25,615 nt of DNA. Origin: a virus. Below, piece by piece: positions 7,617 to 13,154 of this stretch. Where the stretch lies: the IMG/VR virus record IMGVR_UViG_3300036715_000140, positions 1-25,615 of that record; one strand, 5' to 3'. Under the pieces are notes generated by a model. It did not search any database. It had not been told where the DNA came from and saw only the letters and a program-made list of their open reading frames with translations. A program made the translations under genes and the position numbers. How positions within the stretch are numbered: the stretch's first letter is position 1; the number at the start of each line of letters is the position of its first letter.

Positions 7617-8579
7617 ATGAGCCACATACTGAACGCCACGAATGTGAACCAAGCGTTTAAGGACGCGCTGTGGTGGCTGCGTGCCGCTGGCAAGGAGGAG
7701 CGTAGCCGCAGTGGCCCGGTGCTGGTGGCGCCGGGCACATTCCAAACGCAGTACCACCGTCCCACGGAGCGCGTGCTGTTCAATCCGGACCGAGACTGTA
7801 ATCACGTGTTCCACCTGATGGAAGCTATCTGGATGTTTGCAGGCCGCAAAGATGTCGCGTACCTGCTACCGTTCAACTCCAAGTACAGTAGCTACGCCGA
7901 TAGTGGCGAAGTGCACGGTGCCTACGGCTGGCGCTGGCGGAACAGTTGGGGGGACCAGCTTACGGAAATCGTCAATGTCCTTCGCGCTGACAGATACAGC
8001 CGGCAGGCAGTCCTACAGATGTGGGACTACCACGAAGAGGACTTGACTGGCACGTGGAAGGACCGACCATGCAATACGCACGCGTACTTCGATCTCCGAG
8101 AGGGTGTGCTGAACATGACGGTGTGCTGTCGCAGTAACGACATGCTGTGGGGCGCCTACGGGGCCAACGTGGTGCACTTTAGCATGCTCCAGGAGCTGTT
8201 AGCCTGCGCCCTGGGTGTGCCTGTGGGGGTGTACAGGCAGTTTAGCAACAACTTCCACGTGTACACAGATCTTCCCATGGTCAAGAAGCTGCTGGACACC
8301 CCTCCTGCTGACGACTGGGACCTGTACGCCCGGGGCTTGGTAGCGCCCATCCCGCTGCTGGCACCGCGGGAGGAAATGTCCATGTTCTTGGAGGACTGCC
8401 AGTGGTTCTGTGACGGTAAGCCGCCGCGCACTAGCTTCCTCCGTACGGTGGCGGTCCCTCTGAGGGATGCCTATCTTGCTCGCAAGGCTGGGCAAGCGTG
8501 CGACCTCCGCAGCATACCACACTGCGACTGGAAGGTAGGCTTCGAGTACTGGCTTAAGAACCGGGGGATTGAGAAATGA
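7617..8579 (+). CDS. Thymidylate-synthase-family enzyme, probable dUMP (or dCMP) hydroxymethylase
   Basis: A 320-residue thymidylate-synthase-fold enzyme. The catalytic cysteine is Cys152 in DRPCNTHAYF. The phosphate-binding and substrate segment CRSNDMLWGAYGANVVHF (171-188) is the form seen in phage hydroxymethylases rather than in housekeeping ThyA (RSxDxxLGxPFNxxxY), and NFHVY (212-216) replaces the usual DxHxY. Asn184 occupies the region of the Asn that selects dUMP, whereas dCMP hydroxymethylases usually carry Asp there, so dUMP hydroxymethylase is my first choice. It would make 5-hydroxymethyl-dUMP with methylene-tetrahydrofolate, which the phage would incorporate in place of dTMP. It follows the hmdU-family protein directly (AAGGAG at 7603-7608), and both flanking genes fit a modification cassette. 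dCMP specificity is not excluded. Confidence 0.85.
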   Translation: MSHILNATNVNQAFKDALWWLRAAGKEERSRSGPVLVAPGTFQTQYHRPTERVLFNPDRDCNHVFHLMEAIWMFAGRKDVAYLLPFNSKYSSYADSGEVHGAYGWRWRNSWGDQLTEIVNVLRADRYSRQAVLQMWDYHEEDLTGTWKDRPCNTHAYFDLREGVLNMTVCCRSNDMLWGAYGANVVHFSMLQELLACALGVPVGVYRQFSNNFHVYTDLPMVKKLLDTPPADDWDLYARGLVAPIPLLAPREEMSMFLEDCQWFCDGKPPRTSFLRTVAVPLRDAYLARKAGQACDLRSIPHCDWKVGFEYWLKNRGIEK

Positions 8580-8932
8580 AAGAAGGACACGTAGAACAGG
8601 TCGGCGGCAGTCACTACCAGCGGGGGGATAAGTCCCAGCACTGGGACCTCGTTGCTGAGTACGAGTGGGACTACTTCCAGGCACAGATTATCAAGTACCT
8701 CATGCGGTGGAAGAGCAAGGGCACTACCCGCGCCAAGCGCCTTGAGGATTTGCAAAAGGCACGCAGCTTCCTGGACAAGTACATTCTGCTTGCCAGCGTC
8801 TACGACCAGCGCGAGGACGGCGGCGTACTGCACCCAACTGGGGCACGCGCCACCCCCAGCGCAGCGCAGCAGGAGCCCTCAGGTGCCGCCAGCGGCAGCC
8901 ACCCGGGGCCTGGGTACGTAAACCAGGGCTAG
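8576..8932 (+). CDS. DUF3310 (SaV-like) phage protein, putative nucleotide-kinase-associated
   Basis: A 118-residue protein that starts inside the stop of the hydroxymethylase gene (ATGA). The first 70 residues carry the DUF3310 signature: VGGSHYQ near the N-terminus, a WDLVAEYEWDYFQAQIIKYL helix, and RWKSKGTTRAKRLEDLQKARSFLDKY. The family is widespread in phages and is loosely annotated as a nucleotide kinase of unknown specificity, but I see no P-loop here. The C-terminal 40 residues are a low-complexity Ala/Pro/Gly tail that looks disordered. Coupling to a dNMP-modifying enzyme suggests a role in nucleotide supply; this is inference. Confidence 0.85.
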   Translation: MKEGHVEQVGGSHYQRGDKSQHWDLVAEYEWDYFQAQIIKYLMRWKSKGTTRAKRLEDLQKARSFLDKYILLASVYDQREDGGVLHPTGARATPSAAQQEPSGAASGSHPGPGYVNQG

Positions 8933-8958
8933 GTGCCCTGGGAGGGGTGTAACACTGC

Positions 8959-8987
8959 TTGGTACGGACCACTCCGTACCCCATACT
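8959..8987 (+). promoter_or_regulatory. Candidate sigma70-type promoter for the heptose block, with an internal dyad
   Basis: TTGGTA (8959-8964) and CATACT (8982-8987) are 17 bases apart, and CTCCGTAC lies in the spacer, as in the element at 5044-5072. Of the 29 positions, 20 agree between the two copies by my alignment. In this copy GGTACGGA (8961-8968) and TCCGTACC (8973-8980) form a perfect 8-bp dyad over the -35 end and the spacer, which could be an operator. The element lies in the gap 8933-9032 and would drive the genes 9033-11787. Confidence 0.55.
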
Positions 8988-8992
8988 AACAC

Positions 8993-9013
8993 CCGTGGGC
9001 GCCGTGCCCACGG
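8993..9013 (+). other. Perfect 8-bp hairpin upstream of the heptose block
   Basis: CCGTGGGC (8993-9000) pairs perfectly with GCCCACGG (9006-9013) around a five-base loop. It lies just downstream of the candidate -10 box, so it would be at or near the very 5' end of the transcript. No T-run follows. It has the same stem and loop lengths as the hairpin at 5911-5931. A 5' stabilising stem or a processing site is possible. Confidence 0.5.
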
Positions 9014-9032
9014 TAACCAGGAATCAAGTATC

Positions 9033-9236
9033 ATGTGTACGTTCCAAGTGTACTACGTTCAGCGCACGCTGGAGAAGCACTACGGGGTGCTCACAGCGTT
9101 CATCCACATGGAGCCGGTGGGTCGAATACGGGCCACCTCTCCCACGGACGCGCTCCACGCTGCCAAGGAGCAGCATCCGCTCTACCGCACGATGATTGCG
9201 GTTGGTCCCGTCTACGGCAAGGACTACCTGCAATGA
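9033..9236 (+). CDS. Small hypothetical protein
   Basis: A 67-residue protein starting at an ATG at 9033; the best ribosome binding site is AGGA at 9018-9021, rather far upstream, so initiation may be weak. The sequence FQVYYVQRTLEKHYGVLTAFIHMEPVG followed by an ATSPTDALHAAKE helix looks like a small alpha/beta fold. I do not recognise the family. It ends in an ATGA overlap with the next gene, which supports it as real. It is the first gene after the promoter at 8959. Confidence 0.6.
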   Translation: MCTFQVYYVQRTLEKHYGVLTAFIHMEPVGRIRATSPTDALHAAKEQHPLYRTMIAVGPVYGKDYLQ

Positions 9237-9436
9237 TCAAGATATTCAACAGATTCCAGCCCACTCTAGTGGACGAAGTAGCTCGCCAACTGCGAGAGAT
9301 GGAATTCCAAGCGCTGGACGCAGCTCGTCACAAGGAGCACTACGCCGCCTTGGAGATTGCGGCTACACAGGGCATTGGCAGGCTACGTGCACAGTTCAAC
9401 AAGCTGACGGCTACAAAGGGAGCGCAGGATGCCTAA
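9233..9436 (+). CDS. Small helical hypothetical protein
   Basis: A 67-residue protein starting at the ATG at 9233 within the previous stop. The sequence is almost all amphipathic helix (TLVDEVARQLREMEFQALDA through LEIAATQGIGRLRAQF), with no cysteines or catalytic-looking motifs. I do not recognise it. The end overlaps the heptose kinase start by 8 bases, so it is translationally coupled to the ADP-heptose genes. It may be only a passenger in the transcript. Confidence 0.6.
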   Translation: MIKIFNRFQPTLVDEVARQLREMEFQALDAARHKEHYAALEIAATQGIGRLRAQFNKLTATKGAQDA

Positions 9437-10325
9437 GATCTTAGTGCTGGGGGACACAATGCTGGACGTAGCGTACGTGGGCCAGTGTACACGGGTCAGC
9501 CCAGAGGCTCCCGTACCCATCTTGTCTGTGCTGAGCAGGCACAATTACGCGGGCGGAGCGGCCAACGTCGCACTGAATCTCCGTGCCATGGGGGCGGACG
9601 TCACTATTGTGCATGCCTGTGGAGTGGATCCGGCTGGCAAGCTGCTGCACCGCATGCTCACAGCAGCAGGAGTGCGCAGCTTGCAGGCCGCCACAGAGCG
9701 CACAACCACCAAGACTCGTGGGTTTGTGGACCACCGCCAGGTATTCCGGTTTGACGAAGACAACCCCGCAAGCGCTCCCACGGCCAGAGAGTGTATGGCA
9801 CAGGCGGCGGGGCTGCTTGCCAGCCACGACGCGCTAGCGATTGCTGACTATGGCAAGGGCGTCACTGACTACCTGGGTACTGCTTTAATACAGCAGGCGT
9901 ACGACGAACACAAGCCTGTCTATGTGGATCCGCATGGTCATGACTGGGACAAGTATGCGGGTGCCCTGGTGATAAAGGCCAACGAGCACGAGGTTGCCGA
10001 CTGCTTGCAGTATGACGAGGATGCTGTCACGCGCATTCGCGCTAGACATCTTGTTGTGACCATGGGAAAGCATGGGTCTAAGCTCGTGACACGAGAGTCG
10101 GATCACCTGTACCCCGCCCCCAACGCGCTGCACGACTGCGACCCCACGGGTGCGGGGGATAGCTTCTTCGCACAGATGGTGCTGGCACACGTGGATGGCA
10201 ACCCCTGGCCCGTGGTGATGCGCCGCGCCAATGTGGCCGGCATGCTGGCAGCGCGGCAGCGCGGCATCGCGGTCATTTCTGAACGAGACATTAAGGAGTA
10301 TCTGGATGAAAACGACTCTGTCTGA
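9429..10325 (+). CDS. hldA: D-glycero-beta-D-manno-heptose-7-phosphate kinase (HldA / HldE kinase domain)
   Basis: A 298-residue PfkB/ribokinase-fold kinase closely resembling the N-terminal domain of HldE (RfaE). It would phosphorylate D-glycero-D-manno-heptose-7-phosphate to the 1,7-bisphosphate. Diagnostic features are VLGDTMLD at residues 5-12, the heptose-kinase-specific RVSPEAPVP, the substrate loop YAGGAANVALNL, ADYGKGV, YVDPHGHDWDKYAGA, and the PfkB signature DPTGAGDSF with the catalytic base Asp244. The SPEAPVP motif separates heptose kinases from ordinary ribokinases. The length fits a stand-alone kinase, with the adenylyltransferase encoded separately two genes downstream; such split HldA/HldC forms occur in several beta-proteobacteria. 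The start at 9429 overlaps the preceding gene by 8 bases, and the end overlaps gmhA by 20. Confidence 0.92.
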   Translation: MPKILVLGDTMLDVAYVGQCTRVSPEAPVPILSVLSRHNYAGGAANVALNLRAMGADVTIVHACGVDPAGKLLHRMLTAAGVRSLQAATERTTTKTRGFVDHRQVFRFDEDNPASAPTARECMAQAAGLLASHDALAIADYGKGVTDYLGTALIQQAYDEHKPVYVDPHGHDWDKYAGALVIKANEHEVADCLQYDEDAVTRIRARHLVVTMGKHGSKLVTRESDHLYPAPNALHDCDPTGAGDSFFAQMVLAHVDGNPWPVVMRRANVAGMLAARQRGIAVISERDIKEYLDENDSV

Positions 10326-10896
10326 CACCCTTGCTGAGCTAGATAAGCAAGTGGAGCACCTTGTATCTGTTCTTCGCACCACGAGCGATCAATCCACTGT
10401 GGTTGGTTCCATGCTGCACGCGCTGTACACGTGTCTGCAGACAGGGGGGACCGTCTACTTCTGCGGTAATGGGGGTAGCGCTGCGGACTGCCAGCACCTA
10501 GCCGCAGAGATGATGGGTAGGTTCAAGGATCATCGTCGATACGGATGGCCCGCCGTATCTCTAACGACCGATACATCCGTACTTACCGCCATAGCCAACG
10601 ACTATGGCTACGAGCACGTGTTTGAGCGCCAGGTGCAGGTACTGTGTGGTCCGGCGGACGTGCTGGTGTGTATGAGTACTTCTGGGACTAGCAAGAATGT
10701 TCTACTCGCTGCGGAAGCTGCCCGCAGGAACGAGTCCACTGTTCTTGCATTCACGGGGCATGGCGGAAGTGCCCTGGCCGCGCTGGCACACACCACGCTG
10801 ATAGTACCTAGTACTGACACCGCGCGTATCCAGGAAGCGCACATATTCATCGGTCACGTGTTGTGCGGTCTGCTTGAGGAGGAGCTAGCGCAATGA
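10306..10896 (+). CDS. gmhA: Sedoheptulose-7-phosphate isomerase (GmhA)
   Basis: A 196-residue SIS-domain isomerase that converts sedoheptulose-7-phosphate to D-glycero-D-manno-heptose-7-phosphate, the first step of ADP-heptose synthesis; the length is normal for GmhA (about 192). Recognition features are FCGNGGSAADCQHLAAE (residues 52-68), STSGTSKNVLLAA for phosphate binding (124-136), and RIQEAHIFIGHVLC (174-187). His64, Glu68, Gln176 and His184 match the His-Glu-Gln-His zinc set of E. coli GmhA. I chose the ATG at 10306 because AAGGAG lies seven bases upstream (10293-10298). It overlaps the kinase gene by 20 bases, and its own stop overlaps the next start (ATGA). Confidence 0.92.
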   Translation: MKTTLSDTLAELDKQVEHLVSVLRTTSDQSTVVGSMLHALYTCLQTGGTVYFCGNGGSAADCQHLAAEMMGRFKDHRRYGWPAVSLTTDTSVLTAIANDYGYEHVFERQVQVLCGPADVLVCMSTSGTSKNVLLAAEAARRNESTVLAFTGHGGSALAALAHTTLIVPSTDTARIQEAHIFIGHVLCGLLEEELAQ

Positions 10897-11306
10897 TCAA
10901 GATCGCATTCACCAACGGGTGCTTTGACCTCCTGCACGCGGGACATGTACAGTTCCTGCAGAAGTGTGCAACGCTGTGCGATGAACTGCACATCTTCCTT
11001 AATGAGGATGTCTCCGTAGCTAGACTAAAAGGCACTGGCAGGCCCATAGCGCCCCTAGAGCAGCGCAGGACGATGGTGCTTGCGGTGGTTCCTACGGCGG
11101 TGCTACGCGGGTTCCAAGAAGACAACCCGCTTAACCGTATGATACAGTGCGGAGTTACTCCAGATCTGTACATAAAGGGCGGAGATCTAAATCTCAAGAG
11201 CCCAGAAGTTGAGTGGTTCATGCAGCAGGGGGTGCCCGTGGTACTGGTGCCTAGAACGCTGGACATAAGCACTTCCCGCATCATCGGAAAGATCAAAAAT
11301 GGATAA
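10893..11306 (+). CDS. hldC: D-beta-D-heptose-1-phosphate adenylyltransferase (HldC / HldE C-terminal domain)
   Basis: A 137-residue nucleotidyltransferase of the cytidylyltransferase fold, matching the C-terminal domain of HldE. It would join ATP and heptose-1-phosphate to give ADP-D-glycero-beta-D-manno-heptose. Key motifs are FTNGCFDLLHAGH with the catalytic HxGH (His15, His18), RLKGTGRPIAPLEQR, the substrate motif YIKGGDLNLKSPEV, and STSRIIGKI near the C-terminus, equivalent to the usual STTxII. The ATG at 10893 overlaps the gmhA stop. It is a separate polypeptide, not fused to the kinase as in E. coli. The specific motifs (KGGD, PLEQR) point to the heptose enzyme rather than to glycerol-3-phosphate cytidylyltransferase. 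Confidence 0.92.
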   Translation: MIKIAFTNGCFDLLHAGHVQFLQKCATLCDELHIFLNEDVSVARLKGTGRPIAPLEQRRTMVLAVVPTAVLRGFQEDNPLNRMIQCGVTPDLYIKGGDLNLKSPEVEWFMQQGVPVVLVPRTLDISTSRIIGKIKNG

Positions 11307-11787
11307 GGCTCTATTTCTAGATCGAGACGGTACGCTGATCTTCGATCAAGGCTACATTGGGGACCCTGCGTACGTGCGCTTGCTGCCGGGCGTGGTGCAG
11401 CAGCTACGCCTAGCCGCTGCTGCGGGCTTCCTGCTGTTAGTGGTGACTAACCAGAGCGGCGTGGGACGAGGCAAGTTTACTAGACACCAAGCTGCACTAG
11501 TGCAGTCCCGGTTCTTAGATCTTTTGGAGAAGGAGGGGGTAGAACTAGATGGCTACTACGCCTGCTACCACGCACCAGAAGACGGCTGCCAGTGCCGTAA
11601 GCCGGCCCCTGGGCTGCTGCGGCTTGCCGCTGAGGATTACGAAATAGACTTCCGTAAGTCTATTATCGTAGGAGACCACGAGAATGATGTGGGGGTGACT
11701 GAACACTTCCCTGGATTGATGGCGTACCGGGTACTCAAGAATGAGCCGTGGGAACTATTTGCCGCCCCGCTGGCTACTACCCCCTAG
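11299..11787 (+). CDS. gmhB: D,D-heptose 1,7-bisphosphate phosphatase (GmhB)
   Basis: A 162-residue HAD-family phosphatase that removes the 7-phosphate from heptose-1,7-bisphosphate. It shows HAD motif I LDRDGTL (Asp8, Asp10), motif II VTNQSGVGRGKF (the GmhB/histidinol-phosphatase form), the zinc loop with Cys89, His91, Cys97 and Cys99, CRKPAPG with the motif III Lys101, and motif IV GDHENDV (Asp126, Asp130). The zinc loop is a few residues shorter than I would expect in the bacterial enzyme. It starts within the end of hldC (8-base overlap) and is the last rightward gene. With the previous three genes it completes ADP-D-glycero-D-manno-heptose synthesis. HldD, the 6-epimerase, is not encoded in this window. 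Confidence 0.9.
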   Translation: MDKALFLDRDGTLIFDQGYIGDPAYVRLLPGVVQQLRLAAAAGFLLLVVTNQSGVGRGKFTRHQAALVQSRFLDLLEKEGVELDGYYACYHAPEDGCQCRKPAPGLLRLAAEDYEIDFRKSIIVGDHENDVGVTEHFPGLMAYRVLKNEPWELFAAPLATTP

Positions 11788-11794
11788 GCCCCGC

Positions 11795-11837
11795 AAAATA
11801 AACGCAGCCTGAGCGCTCCTAGAGCCTCCGCGCTGCG
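11795..11837 (-). terminator. Rho-independent terminator of the leftward (late) transcript
   Basis: Read leftward, CGCAGC (11837-11832) pairs with GCTGCG (11808-11803), and the stem is followed directly by TTTATTTT (11802-11795). An alternative inner stem AGCGC/GCGCT is also possible. It begins at the base after the ATP-grasp gene's stop codon. The rightward transcript has no T-run here, so the terminator mainly serves the leftward genes. Confidence 0.65.
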
Positions 11838-13154
11838 CTACTTGTACTGGCAGTGCAGCGCGTAGCCCAGCGCATGCAGCGCGGGGAGCTGAGTCCTCAG
11901 TTCCTCGCCGACATCATCACGGACAATGGGGTTGGCAACATGCAGTTTTTCCACAGTGCCATAGGCGCGCTTAGCCGCCTGACTCACGCTAGCCCCGTAA
12001 CCCGTGATAACTGCCACGTAGTCCCCAGCGGTGGCCCACATTTCTCTCTCCACAATTCCCTTACCGTCCGGTCCCTGGTCCGGCAACTTCATAATCTGTA
12101 CGGCCTGTGGGTGGACGTGTATAGCTGTGCCCTTCGTCACCCCATACACTGGCACCCCGCTGACTTGCTTCTTGGTGAAGTTCCCATGCGGAAAGTCCCC
12201 GTGAGCAAGCACCAAGCAGCAGCCGATGTCTTCAGAGAATGTGGTAGTGTCTTTACCCTGGAGCGCGTCCCGCATCCACTCCACGGGATCACCCTTCGTA
12301 GCACCGAGCATCATGTTTGCTATGGGCCAGCCCAAGCGGCAGGTCCATTCCGTGGGCCAGGGCTTGCCCTTGTCGTCAATCATAAAGCCCAGTGCGGTGT
12401 CCCCCCGGTGCCCACGCTTGAGCAGCTCGTCCTCCAGCTTACCGAGCGTGTCACGGCCGAGCTTGGACTGCTCTGTGAAGTACGCGATGGTCCCCATCTC
12501 TCCGGTATTTGGGCCATAGTTACTAGACATCAGCTTCTTATGCTCGAAGCTCTCGTTCCACTGACCTACCCAGCCCTTACTGCCCATAAAGCGGGACACG
12601 CCCATTTCAATCCCCTTGACGAACTGCTGTAGCATCACCTCCCCCTTGGGTGGGGGCGTGCGGCGCATCCAGGCAACAAGGTCCGCAGGGCTCTTGGAAA
12701 CGTAAGTCAGGCTCTTGTCTTCATTGTCTCCCAACGTCTTGAATACGTACCGCTCTTCAGTCTTGAGTACGTGCTTCTCCGCTGCGGCCATGCTAGGAAA
12801 CGTCTGATACGGAACGCACTCGATCCCCGCCTTCTCAAGAATCTGCATTCCGTCCTTGCGAGAAATTTCCAGCTTGGCGCTGGCCGGCGTGGGGGCGAAT
12901 ACGGGGTAGCCCTTCTTGCTGAAGAACTCTAGACGTTCCAGATAGTCATCATTGCTGGTAGCAATGACTAGGTCCGCCCAGCCCATGCTGGGAACCCAGT
13001 TATCTACCTTGGCGATGTTCTTGAACCCCTTGCCGATGTCTTTGCTGTTAGACTCTCGCGGCTTAACGAACCAGCGCACTTGGTGCCCAGCATCACGTGC
13101 ACGGATTGCAAAGCTGAGACCTACACCGTCATGATCAATTATTAGCAGCTTCAT
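11838..13154 (-). CDS. PurD-like ATP-grasp ligase (phosphoribosylamine-glycine-ligase family), substrate unknown
   Basis: A 438-residue ATP-grasp enzyme with PurD-like order: a diverged N-terminal domain (MKLLIIDHDGVGLSFA), an ATP-grasp domain from about residue 95, VMLQQFVKGIEMGVS (173-187), YGPNTGEMGT (213-222; PurD has GPNTGGMG), PTEWTCRLGWP (267-277; PurD has EfNxRfGDPE) and a PurD-like C-terminal domain. The glycine-rich ATP loop is altered (FKTLGDNEDKSL in place of a GKGV type), and the RfGDPE motif has lost its acidic residues, so true purine synthesis is doubtful. It is the last gene of the leftward virion transcript and overlaps the preceding ejection-protein gene by 20 bases, with GAGGAG upstream of its ATG. 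It may ligate an amino acid to a nucleotide, base, sugar or protein; that is speculation. Confidence 0.75.
   Translation of the reverse strand: MKLLIIDHDGVGLSFAIRARDAGHQVRWFVKPRESNSKDIGKGFKNIAKVDNWVPSMGWADLVIATSNDDYLERLEFFSKKGYPVFAPTPASAKLEISRKDGMQILEKAGIECVPYQTFPSMAAAEKHVLKTEERYVFKTLGDNEDKSLTYVSKSPADLVAWMRRTPPPKGEVMLQQFVKGIEMGVSRFMGSKGWVGQWNESFEHKKLMSSNYGPNTGEMGTIAYFTEQSKLGRDTLGKLEDELLKRGHRGDTALGFMIDDKGKPWPTEWTCRLGWPIANMMLGATKGDPVEWMRDALQGKDTTTFSEDIGCCLVLAHGDFPHGNFTKKQVSGVPVYGVTKGTAIHVHPQAVQIMKLPDQGPDGKGIVEREMWATAGDYVAVITGYGASVSQAAKRAYGTVEKLHVANPIVRDDVGEELRTQLPALHALGYALHCQYK

Noticed and set aside
7617-8579. Ordinary thymidylate synthase
   Set aside because: The segment after the catalytic cysteine (RSNDMLWGAYGAN) differs from the ThyA pattern and fits hydroxymethylases better, and the neighbours are modification genes; ThyA activity is not fully excluded.
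11853-12632. A 259-codon open frame on the plus strand
   Set aside because: It lies opposite the ATP-grasp gene, has no ribosome binding site, and its protein shows no motif; it is a shadow of the real gene.
11838-13154. Housekeeping PurD carried by the phage for purine supply
   Set aside because: The ATP loop and the RfGDPE motif are altered, no other purine gene is present, and the gene lies in the virion transcript.
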